Source: Paracoccaceae bacterium
Lineage (GTDB): Bacteria; Pseudomonadota; Alphaproteobacteria; Rhodobacterales; Rhodobacteraceae
Direction: 5' to 3'
Length of the DNA stretch: 5,162 bases
Assembly: GCA_026982275.1 (NCBI GenBank)
Contig: JALSHK010000075.1
Span: 1 to 5,162 of the forward strand
In this document: positions 1 through 5,074 of the stretch, piece after piece
How positions within the stretch are numbered: position 1 is the stretch's first letter
How the letters are laid out: each line of letters starts with the position of its first letter
Position numbers and translations under genes: made by a program
The notes under the pieces: generated by a model
What the model was told of the DNA's origin: nothing
What the model saw: the letters and a program-made list of their open reading frames with translations, nothing else
Databases searched by the model: none

Positions 1-463
1 CCGAGGCGGGCAGCTCGATACCTTCAGGCAGATTGCGAAACACCTGCGGGCGGTTCACGGCATCATAAGCCTCGCGGACCGTATCGAAATATTCATCCGC
101 AGGCAGCCCCGCGCAGCGCCCGTGCTTTTTCCACTGATACCATGCCGAGCCGCCAGACCCCATAATATCGGCCATATCGCGGGTCATGCCTCTGGAGGGA
201 TCGCGTGCGCTGGTGCGGCAATAGCTGGGCCAGCCCGCCTCGAATTGCGGCCAAAGCCCATGCACCGCAAAGCCATAGCCCTGATCCGCATCACATTGCG
301 GCGCATTTCGATCATCGCCGGCTTCTGCACACCAGCTCGGGGTCCAGCTCAGGGCCAGCACATAGTAATCGAAATCACCGGCGGCCTCGCCTTCGGCAAG
401 AAGTGGCGCAGGGGAAAGGGCGAGAAGGGCGGCGCAAATAAAGCGCTTTATCATTTTGTTCAT
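1..463 (-). CDS. Exported ribonuclease T2 family protein (C-terminus cut by window edge)
   Basis: This is the first 154 codons of an RNase T2-family endoribonuclease, which cleaves RNA through 2',3'-cyclic phosphate intermediates, usually in the periplasm or outside the cell. Residues 1-23 form a signal peptide: basic MNKMIKR, a hydrophobic core, and a likely cleavage after PLLA (A23). The mature part starts with DYYVLALSWTPSWC (32-45), typical of the family. The first catalytic block is FAVHGLWPQ (65-73), with catalytic His68. The second is YQWKKHGRCAG (109-119), with Lys113 and His114. Cysteines at 45, 57, 82 and 117 fit the disulfides expected of an exported enzyme. In the second block the family's usual His-Glu before Trp reads Tyr109-Gln110, so one classical acidic active-site residue is replaced. 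The ATG at 463 was chosen over Met4 because it gives the fuller signal peptide; neither has a strong ribosome site. The gene is divergent from trcR. The family call is firm; the substrate and physiological role are unknown. Confidence 0.9.
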   Translation of the reverse strand, partial: MNKMIKRFICAALLALSPAPLLAEGEAAGDFDYYVLALSWTPSWCAEAGDDRNAPQCDADQGYGFAVHGLWPQFEAGWPSYCRTSARDPSRGMTRDMADIMGSGGSAWYQWKKHGRCAGLPADEYFDTVREAYDAVNRPQVFRNLPEGIELPAS

Positions 464-564
464 TGCGCCTATATATACGGTAATTCCCCCCGCGAAAACC
501 TAAAACAGCGCCTTGCGCAACCGGGATTTCGGCAAGGGATCAACCGTGACCACAGGAGTTTACC
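464..564. promoter_or_regulatory. Divergent intergenic region between RNase T2 gene and trcR
   Basis: This 101-bp spacer must contain the start signals for both outward-facing genes. Next to the RNase start lies an alternating TATATATA (470-477), a possible -10 element for the minus strand that ends only seven bases before the ATG. Nearer trcR there is an imperfect inverted repeat, CCTTGC (511-516) and GCAAGG (532-537), with 15 bases between the arms. It could be an operator or a hairpin in the trcR leader. A run of six C (485-491 region) separates the two halves. I could not find a convincing -35/-10 pair for trcR. The promoter role is inferred from gene orientation; the motifs are seen directly. 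Confidence 0.5.
554..558 (+). promoter_or_regulatory. Ribosome binding site of trcR
   Basis: AGGAG lies six bases before the ATG at 565. This is good Shine-Dalgarno spacing and fixes the start of the TrcR-family protein, whose N-terminus MALPLMPKA also matches the conserved start of the family. Confidence 0.8.
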
Positions 565-1290
565 ATGGCGCTGCCACTTATGCCCAAAGCCACCGCCGTA
601 TGGCTGATTGACAATACAATGCTCGATTTCAAACAAATCGCCGCCTTCACCGGCTTGCATGAACTCGAGGTAAACGGCATCGCCGATGGCGAGGTTGCGG
701 TCGGGGTGAAGGGCTTTGATCCGGTGGCCAACAAGCAGCTCACGAATGAGGAAATCAAGCGCTGCGAGGCGGACCCTAAGGCCAAGCTGGAACTGATGTA
801 TAACCCTGCCTCTGAAGGCGAACTGAAGCGCAAAGGCCCGCGTTACACGCCACTCTCCAAACGGCAAGACCGCCCGGCTGCGATTGCGTGGCTGGTGAAA
901 TTCCATCCCGAGTTGACCGACGGCCAGATATCCAAGCTGGTGGGCACCACCAAGCCGACGATCATGGCGATTCGCGAGCGCACCCACTGGAACATCGCCA
1001 ACATCCAGCCGATAGACCCTGTGGCGCTGGGCATGTGCCGCCAGATAGAGCTGGATACGGTTGTGGCCAAAGCCGCCGCCAAAGCCGCGAAAAACGGCGA
1101 GGTGATGACCGATGAAGAGCGCATGAAACTGGTTTCCACCGAGCAAAGCCTGCAAATGGAAGAGGACCGCCCGATGCCCTCCAATGTATCCGGCCTTGAG
1201 GGCTTTTCTCTGGGCGACAAGACGGAGCCTGAAAAGGTGGTGGATGCGGATAGCCTGTTTAACCTGCCGAAAGGCGACGCTAAAGACTAG
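565..1290 (+). CDS. trcR: TrcR/DUF1013-family cell-cycle transcriptional regulator
   Basis: This 241-residue soluble protein matches what I recall of the DUF1013 family, now named TrcR, a conserved alphaproteobacterial putative transcription factor linked to cell-cycle control. The conserved N-terminus PLMPKATAVWLIDNT (4-18) leads into a first helix-turn-helix-like segment (about 20-43, LDFKQIAAFTGLHELEV). After it comes the family hallmark GIADGEVAVGVKGFDPVANKQL (38-59) and an EEIKRCEADP stretch (62-71). A second helix-turn-helix-like segment lies at about 107-140 (LTDGQISKLVGTTKPTIMAIRERTHW), where the TTKPTIMAIR helix resembles a recognition helix. An Ala/Lys-rich helix (about 166-177) and an acidic, probably disordered tail complete it. 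The length is as I expect for the family, and there is no membrane segment or signal peptide. The gene appears monocistronic: divergent from the RNase and closed by a terminator. The family is confident. The cell-cycle role comes from the family name and was not tested here. Confidence 0.88.
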   Translation: MALPLMPKATAVWLIDNTMLDFKQIAAFTGLHELEVNGIADGEVAVGVKGFDPVANKQLTNEEIKRCEADPKAKLELMYNPASEGELKRKGPRYTPLSKRQDRPAAIAWLVKFHPELTDGQISKLVGTTKPTIMAIRERTHWNIANIQPIDPVALGMCRQIELDTVVAKAAAKAAKNGEVMTDEERMKLVSTEQSLQMEEDRPMPSNVSGLEGFSLGDKTEPEKVVDADSLFNLPKGDAKD

Positions 1291-1303
1291 GCTTTCATGG
1301 CAG

Positions 1304-1346
1304 AGCGGGGCGGTGGGCTTCAGTCAGCCCCCGCTACATCTTTTCT
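1304..1346 (+). terminator. Probable rho-independent terminator after trcR
   Basis: Fourteen bases after the trcR stop, AGCGGGG (1304-1310) can pair with CCCCGCT (1329-1335). Alternatively, an inner stem GGGCT (1315-1319) with AGCCC (1326-1330) stacks on an outer AGCGG/CCGCT stem. A T-rich tract containing TTTTCT (1341-1346) follows after five bases. The stem is GC-rich but the T tract is interrupted and slightly distant, so this is a good but not canonical terminator. Its placement between trcR and gcdH supports separate transcription. Confidence 0.6.
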
Positions 1347-1347
1347 A

Positions 1348-1375
1348 TTGCCAGCATATCTTAACCTGATACATC
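1348..1375 (+). promoter_or_regulatory. Weak candidate promoter for gcdH
   Basis: TTGCCA (1348-1353) matches five of six bases of the sigma70-type -35 consensus. Sixteen bases on is TACATC (1370-1375), a poor -10 with three matches. It sits just after the trcR terminator and about 30 bases before the gcdH start, which is the right place, but the -10 is weak enough that this is only a candidate. Confidence 0.3.
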
Positions 1376-1393
1376 TGGGCCATATCCTCTCTT

Positions 1394-1399
1394 AAAGGA
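1394..1399 (+). promoter_or_regulatory. Ribosome binding site that decides the gcdH start
   Basis: AAAGGA directly abuts the ATG at 1400, which leaves no spacing for that codon. It is six bases before the second in-frame ATG at 1406, which is optimal. The second ATG is therefore the more likely start and removes two residues (Met-Ile) from the longest reading. Confidence 0.65.
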
Positions 1400-1405
1400 A
1401 TGATT

Positions 1406-2620
1406 ATGGCCCGGAATATCTCCCCCCAAAGCGCCCCCTCTCTCAGTTCGTTTAACTGGGAAGACCCTTTCCTGTTTGACGATCAGCTCTCGGAAGAGGA
1501 GCGCATGATGCGCGACGCCGCGCAGGCTTATGCACAAGAAAAACTGCAACCACGGGTGATCGAGGCCTTTCGTGAGGAAAAGACCGACCCCTCGATTTTT
1601 GCCGAAATGGGCGAAATGGGCCTGCTGGGCATTACCATTCCGGAAGCCTATGGCGGGCTTGGCGGCAGCTATGTGTCCTATGGTTTGGTGGCGCGGGAGG
1701 TGGAGCGGGTCGATAGCGGCTATCGCTCGATGATGTCGGTGCAAAGCAGCCTCGTTATGTATCCGATCTATGCTTATGGCACCGAGGCGCAGCGCAAAAA
1801 ATATCTGCCCAAGCTGGCTAGCGGTGAGTGGATCGGATGTTTTGGCTTGACCGAGCCGGATGCCGGATCCGATCCCGGCGGCATGAAAACTGTGGCGAAA
1901 GCGGTGGATGGCGGCTATGTGCTGAATGGCGCCAAAATGTGGATATCCAACAGCCCGATTGCCGATGTTTTTGTGATCTGGGCCAAATCAGAGGCCCATG
2001 GCGGCAAGATTAAAGGCTTTGTTCTGGAAAAAGGCATGAAGGGGCTGAGCGCGCCGAAAATTGGGGGTAAGCTTAGCCTGCGGGCCTCGATCACCGGCGA
2101 GATCGTGCTGCATAATGTCGAGGTGTCCGAGGATGCGATTTTGCCTGATGTGGAAGGCCTGAAAGGCCCGTTTGGCTGCCTTAATCGCGCGCGTTACGGC
2201 ATTAGCTGGGGGGTGCTCGGCGCGGCTGAATTCACATGGCACGCGGCGCGGCAATACGGGCTGGACCGCAAGCAATTTGGCAAACCCTTGGCGGGCACCC
2301 AGCTTTACCAGAAAAAGCTCGCGGATATGCAAACCGAAATCACGCTGGGGCTGCAAGCCAGCCTGCGGGTGGGCCGCCTGATGGACGAGGGCCGCGCCGC
2401 ACCCGAGATGATCTCGATGATCAAGCGCAATAACTGCGGCAAGGCGCTGGATATCGCCCGCATGAGCCGCGATATGCATGGCGGCAACGGGATTTCGGAA
2501 GAATTTCAGGTGATGCGCCATATGGTTAATCTTGAAACGGTGAATACCTATGAAGGGGCGCATGATGTGCATGCATTGATTCTGGGGCGGGCCCAAACGG
2601 GAATTCAGGCGTTTTTCTAA
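1406..2620 (+). CDS. gcdH: Glutaryl-CoA dehydrogenase (decarboxylating, FAD-dependent)
   Basis: This 404-residue acyl-CoA dehydrogenase converts glutaryl-CoA to crotonyl-CoA and CO2 and passes electrons to electron-transfer flavoprotein. It acts in lysine, tryptophan and anaerobic-type aromatic breakdown. Numbered from the ATG at 1406, it has an N-terminal helical domain with SEEERMMRDA, then GYRSMMSVQSSLVM (105-118), whose Arg107 corresponds to the arginine that holds the distal carboxylate of glutaryl-CoA. The flavin/substrate loop FGLTEPDAGSDPGG (146-159) and the WISNSP beta-domain segment follow. GPFGCLNRARYGISWGVLGA (254-273), RNNCGKALDIAR and MHGGNGISEEF are typical of GCDH. The catalytic base is Glu383 in TYEGAHDVHALILGRA. 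It can be aligned by eye with human GCDH along most of its length, which separates it from general short-chain dehydrogenases. The length is normal and no key residue is missing. No partner gene such as a CoA-transferase is adjacent in the window. Confidence 0.94.
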   Translation: MARNISPQSAPSLSSFNWEDPFLFDDQLSEEERMMRDAAQAYAQEKLQPRVIEAFREEKTDPSIFAEMGEMGLLGITIPEAYGGLGGSYVSYGLVAREVERVDSGYRSMMSVQSSLVMYPIYAYGTEAQRKKYLPKLASGEWIGCFGLTEPDAGSDPGGMKTVAKAVDGGYVLNGAKMWISNSPIADVFVIWAKSEAHGGKIKGFVLEKGMKGLSAPKIGGKLSLRASITGEIVLHNVEVSEDAILPDVEGLKGPFGCLNRARYGISWGVLGAAEFTWHAARQYGLDRKQFGKPLAGTQLYQKKLADMQTEITLGLQASLRVGRLMDEGRAAPEMISMIKRNNCGKALDIARMSRDMHGGNGISEEFQVMRHMVNLETVNTYEGAHDVHALILGRAQTGIQAFF

Positions 2621-2659
2621 ATTACTCTATTGTTTTTTTGGAAGTATCGTTTGAAATCA

Positions 2660-2673
2660 TTATCTTGAGATAA
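2660..2673. promoter_or_regulatory. Operator-like palindrome TTATCT-TG-AGATAA
   Basis: Six-base arms TTATCT and AGATAA are perfectly inverted around a two-base centre. The site is upstream of the candidate promoter of the acyl-CoA synthetase operon and two bases from a second dyad. It is a plausible site for a dimeric helix-turn-helix regulator. The symmetry is seen directly; the function is inferred. Confidence 0.4.
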
Positions 2674-2675
2674 AC

Positions 2676-2689
2676 TGAACGATGGTTCA
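2676..2689. promoter_or_regulatory. Operator-like palindrome TGAAC-GATG-GTTCA
   Basis: Five-base arms TGAAC and GTTCA are perfectly inverted around GATG. The layout of inverted AAC/GTT arms around a four-base centre recalls operators of TetR-type fatty-acid regulators such as PsrA, but the arms are not a clear match to that consensus. Being next to a gene for an acyl-CoA synthetase makes such a regulator reasonable; it remains inference. Confidence 0.4.
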
Positions 2690-2718
2690 ATTATTATCTT
2701 GCCTCGGCAAATTTTCTT

Positions 2719-2729
2719 GTTAGTCTAAC
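2719..2729. promoter_or_regulatory. Operator-like palindrome GTTAG-T-CTAAC
   Basis: Perfect five-base inverted arms around a single T. It overlaps the only candidate -10 hexamer (TAGTCT, 2721-2726) I could draw for the downstream operon, the position expected for a repressor site. The size is small and the promoter weak, so the call is tentative. Confidence 0.4.
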
Positions 2730-2738
2730 GTAAAGCGA

Positions 2739-2779
2739 CAGGCACAAGCCTGCGGATTTTACGGGGCCCAACAGCCCGT
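2739..2779 (+). promoter_or_regulatory. Two small hairpins in the acyl-CoA synthetase leader
   Basis: CAGGC-acaa-GCCTG (2739-2752) forms a five-pair stem with a four-base loop. ACGGG (2761-2765) can pair with CCCGT (2775-2779) around a nine-base loop. They are followed immediately by the purine-rich ribosome site. Short stems next to a start site may tune translation or mRNA stability. I do not recognise a riboswitch class here. Confidence 0.35.
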
Positions 2780-2781
2780 CT

Positions 2782-2790
2782 AGGGAGGAG
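2782..2790 (+). promoter_or_regulatory. Strong ribosome binding site of the acyl-CoA synthetase
   Basis: AGGGAGGAG ends five bases before the ATG at 2796. It is the strongest Shine-Dalgarno sequence in the window. An ATG at 2791 in another frame abuts the ribosome site and reads only Met-Ala before a stop, so 2796 is the coding start. Confidence 0.8.
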
Positions 2791-2795
2791 ATGGC

Positions 2796-4760
2796 ATGAG
2801 CGCAAGTGTTCTGCCCGAAGGCTTGGATACATTCCCGAAATTGCTGGCGCGCAATGCCACGCAATGGGCGGATGTGCCGGCTTATCGCGAAAAAGAATAT
2901 GGTATCTGGCAAAGCTGGAATTGGGCCGAGGTGCATGAGGAGGTGAATGCGCTGGCCATGGGCTATGTGGCGCTGGGGTTGAAGGAGGGCGATTATGTGG
3001 CGATCATCGGCCGTAACCGCCCTTATTTATATTGGGCGATGCTGGCGGCACAGGCTGCCGGCGCGATTCCGGTGCCGCTCTATCAAGAAGCAAATGCCGA
3101 GGAAATGGCTTATGTGCTGGAGCATTCCGGCGCGGCGTTTGTTATCGCCGAGGATCAGGAGCAGGTGGATAAGGTGCTGGAAGTTCAGGACCAGCTTCCA
3201 AATGTGAGCCAGATCATATATTTTGACCGTCGCGGTATGCGCAGATATGAGCATACCCATCTGAATGCCTATGTCGATGTGCAGGCCGAGGGCCGCGCGG
3301 GCCATGCGCGCCTTGCGCCGGTGCTGAAAGAGCGGCAGGCAAAGCTGGACGAAAACTCGACTTGTGTTATGCTCTATACCTCCGGCACCACCGGAAAGCC
3401 CAAGGGCGTGGTGCTGTCCAACATCAATATAATTGCCTCTGCCAAGGCCAGTTCGGAGTTTGATAATCTGAATGCCGGCGACTCGGTTTTGGCTTATCTG
3501 CCCATGGCATGGGTGGGCGATTTTATATTTTCCATCGGCCAGAGCTGCTGGACGGGTTTTTGCGTGGCTTGCCCTGAAAGCCCGCAAACCATGCAGGCGG
3601 ATTTGCGAGAGATCGGGCCGAGCTATTTTTTTGCGCCGCCGCGGTTTTTCGAGGGATTGCTTACCAATGTGATGATCCGCATCGAGGATGCCAGCCCGAT
3701 GAAGAAAAAGCTGTTTCACAAATATATGGCCCATGCCAAGAAGGTCGGACCGGACTTGCTGGATGGAAAGCCGGTCGGGTTTATAGATCGGCTGAAATAC
3801 CGGATCGGTGATTTCCTGATATATGCACCGTTAAAAAACACCCTTGGCCTTTCAAAGGTGAGGGTTGGCTATACGGCGGGCGAGGCGATCGGGCCGGAAA
3901 TATTCGAATTTTACCGTTCGCTCGGGATTAATCTCAAGCAGCTTTACGGCCAGACCGAGGCCAGCGTTTTCATCACCCAGCAGCCTGACGGTGAAGTGCG
4001 CGCGGATACGGTTGGTGTTCCCAGCCCCGGTGTGGAATTGAAGATCGCTGGCAATGGCGAGGTGTTTTATCGCTCTCCCGGGGTGTTTGTGGAATATTAC
4101 AAAAATGCCGAAAGCACAGCCGATACCAAGGATAGCGAGGGCTGGGTTGCCACAGGAGATGCCGGTTTCATCGAGGAAAGTTCCGGGCATTTGCGGATCA
4201 TTGATCGCGCCAAGGATGTGGGGAAAATGGCGGACGGCTCCATGTTTGCGCCCAAATTTGTGGAAAACAAGCTCAAGTTTTACCCCGATATTCTGGAAGC
4301 CGTGGTGTTCGGGGCGGGCCGGGAAAGCTGCGTGGCTTTCGTGAATATCGATCTTGGCGCGGTGGGGAACTGGGCTGAGCGCAACAACATAGCCTATGCC
4401 TCTTATCAGGAACTGGCAGCGCATCCGCAGGTGCTGGACAGCATCCAGAGCCATATCGAAGAGGTGAATAAATCGGTAGCTGAAGATGAAATGCTGTCGG
4501 GCTGCCAGATCCATCGCTTCCTTGTATTGCACAAGGAGCTGGATCCGGATGATGGCGAAATGACCCGCACGCGCAAGGTGCGGCGCAAGATTGTGGCCGA
4601 GAAATTCGATGATTTGATTCAGGCGCTATATGATGGTGCCAATAGCATCAGCACTGCAACAGAAGTTATGTATGAAGACGGCCGGAAAGGCGAAATCAAA
4701 GCTACGCTGGAGCTGCGGGATGTGGCGGTGGTGCCGGTCGCGAAAGAGGCCGCCGCATGA
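2796..4760 (+). CDS. AMP-forming acyl-CoA synthetase (long-chain fatty acid-CoA ligase type)
   Basis: This 654-residue adenylate-forming enzyme activates a carboxylic acid with ATP, then transfers it to CoA. An N-terminal domain with DYVAIIGRNRPYLYW (66-80) leads to the phosphate-binding signature YTSGTTGKPKG (194-204). YGQTEAS (384-390), GWVATGDAG (449-457) with the adenosine-binding Asp455, and the hinge segment IIDRAKDVGK (468-477) follow in the expected order. The C-terminal domain ends with DGEMTRTRKVRRK (586-598), where Lys594 aligns with the catalytic lysine of the adenylation step. About 55 further residues follow, including TEVMYEDGRKGEI (622-634). The overall shape resembles long-chain acyl-CoA synthetases (FAA1 type) and the ligases encoded within Liv-type ABC transporter operons. 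No signal peptide or membrane segment is evident, so it is probably cytoplasmic or membrane-associated. Its stop overlaps the next gene's ATG. The reaction class is firm; the chain length or aromatic nature of the acid is not determined. Confidence 0.9.
   Translation: MSASVLPEGLDTFPKLLARNATQWADVPAYREKEYGIWQSWNWAEVHEEVNALAMGYVALGLKEGDYVAIIGRNRPYLYWAMLAAQAAGAIPVPLYQEANAEEMAYVLEHSGAAFVIAEDQEQVDKVLEVQDQLPNVSQIIYFDRRGMRRYEHTHLNAYVDVQAEGRAGHARLAPVLKERQAKLDENSTCVMLYTSGTTGKPKGVVLSNINIIASAKASSEFDNLNAGDSVLAYLPMAWVGDFIFSIGQSCWTGFCVACPESPQTMQADLREIGPSYFFAPPRFFEGLLTNVMIRIEDASPMKKKLFHKYMAHAKKVGPDLLDGKPVGFIDRLKYRIGDFLIYAPLKNTLGLSKVRVGYTAGEAIGPEIFEFYRSLGINLKQLYGQTEASVFITQQPDGEVRADTVGVPSPGVELKIAGNGEVFYRSPGVFVEYYKNAESTADTKDSEGWVATGDAGFIEESSGHLRIIDRAKDVGKMADGSMFAPKFVENKLKFYPDILEAVVFGAGRESCVAFVNIDLGAVGNWAERNNIAYASYQELAAHPQVLDSIQSHIEEVNKSVAEDEMLSGCQIHRFLVLHKELDPDDGEMTRTRKVRRKIVAEKFDDLIQALYDGANSISTATEVMYEDGRKGEIKATLELRDVAVVPVAKEAAA
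4745..4749 (+). promoter_or_regulatory. Ribosome binding site inside the synthetase 3' end
   Basis: AGAGG lies seven bases before the ATG at 4757, within the last codons of the synthetase. It supports this start and, with the ATGA overlap, translational coupling of the two genes. Confidence 0.6.
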
Positions 4761-5074
4761 GCAATTTTCCTGTGATAATGGTATTGATCGGGGTACTGGC
4801 GGCAACGATGATCGCGATTTCGGTGCCACTTGATTATGCACAATCTGCACCATTGTTTTCGCTGGTGGCCTTTGCTTCGGCGCGGGTGGTTTTGCACAAG
4901 ATAGCGGATAAAGCCATGGCCGTCGGATTTCTGGTCGGGCTTTCCATATTCGGGAGCGTGCCGCTGCTGCGTCTTTTTGAAATTGACGGGTTCATCGGCG
5001 AGACCCTGATGACCCTTACCTATACCGCCCTGTTGTTCGTCATCGGGCTTGGCTGGAAACGGAGCTGGAAATGA
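4757..5074 (+). CDS. Small integral membrane protein of unknown function
   Basis: I do not recognise this 105-residue protein. It is strongly hydrophobic, with about four likely membrane spans: roughly 4-23, 32-47, 53-72 and 79-98. Short polar links separate them (Asp-Tyr-Ala-Gln at 26-29, His-Lys-Ile-Ala-Asp-Lys at 47-52, Glu-Ile-Asp at 75-77), and the tail is basic, WKRSWK (100-105). No enzyme motif or metal-binding pattern is visible, and there is no clear signal peptide apart from the first span. It is embedded in an operon: its ATG overlaps the synthetase stop (ATGA), its own TGA overlaps the next ATG (ATGA), and both starts have ribosome sites. This makes a real, co-translated gene very likely. 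The position suggests a helper for the transporter or the membrane association of the ligase; that is inference. Known ABC permeases are much longer, so it is not a normal LivH/LivM permease. Confidence 0.8.
   Translation: MSNFPVIMVLIGVLAATMIAISVPLDYAQSAPLFSLVAFASARVVLHKIADKAMAVGFLVGLSIFGSVPLLRLFEIDGFIGETLMTLTYTALLFVIGLGWKRSWK
5061..5064 (+). promoter_or_regulatory. Ribosome binding site of the ABC ATPase gene
   Basis: GGAG is six bases before the ATG at 5071 and lies within the end of the small membrane protein gene. It supports the start of the last, truncated gene. Confidence 0.55.

Larger units (their letters stand above)
2659..2719 (+). repeat. Motif ATT(A/T)TCTTG repeated three times
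   Basis: ATTATCTTG occurs exactly at 2659-2667 and 2693-2701, and once with one mismatch (ATTTTCTTG) at 2711-2719. Start-to-start distances are 34 and 18 bases. The first copy overlaps the 2660-2673 palindrome and the second overlaps the candidate -35. Repeated half-sites in a promoter region can be a regulator's binding array. In such AT-rich DNA chance similarity is also possible, especially for the third copy. Confidence 0.4.
2621..2795 (+). promoter_or_regulatory. AT-rich regulatory region and leader of the acyl-CoA synthetase operon
   Basis: This 175-bp gene-free stretch separates gcdH from the next operon. Its first 120 bases are clearly more AT-rich than the surrounding genes. It contains a T7 run (2633-2639) without a GC-rich stem, so I do not call a gcdH terminator. 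After that come two adjacent dyads, a motif present three times, an 11-bp dyad, and two small hairpins close to the ribosome site (listed separately). A weak promoter can be drawn with TTGCCT (2699-2704) as -35 and TAGTCT (2721-2726) as -10, spaced 16 bases apart. That places the 2719-2729 dyad over the -10. The density of symmetric elements suggests regulation by one or more dimeric repressors, which would suit an inducible catabolic operon. The factor cannot be named from the sequence. Confidence 0.5.

Noticed and set aside
122..607. Open plus-strand frame of 161 codons across the RNase T2 gene and the divergent spacer
   Set aside because: It lies antisense to a well-supported signal-peptide-bearing RNase T2, runs through the intergenic region into trcR, and its translation resembles no family.
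469..1155. Open minus-strand frame of 228 codons opposite trcR
   Set aside because: It is a long antisense shadow of a GC-rich gene. The plus strand encodes a recognisable TrcR/DUF1013 protein with a good ribosome site.
1361..1395. TTAA at 1361-1364 and 1392-1395 as a CtrA-type site near trcR/gcdH
   Set aside because: The CtrA site needs TTAA-N7-TTAA spacing. These are 27 bases apart, so they do not fit.
1988..2596. Open minus-strand frame of 202 codons opposite gcdH
   Set aside because: gcdH is unambiguous on the other strand. The antisense product is His/Ala-rich with no recognisable domain.
2633..2639. T7 run after gcdH as a terminator
   Set aside because: No GC-rich stem precedes it. 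The only pairing nearby is a weak AAACG/CGTTT in the end of the coding sequence.
2791..2799. Two-codon minigene ATG GCA TGA overlapping the synthetase start
   Set aside because: The ATG directly abuts the ribosome site with no spacing, and such a short frame is likely to occur by chance. The ATG at 2796 has proper spacing.
3027..3734. Open minus-strand frame of 235 codons opposite the acyl-CoA synthetase (and another at 3852-4532)
   Set aside because: Both overlap conserved adenylation motifs of the synthetase in antisense and show no family features.
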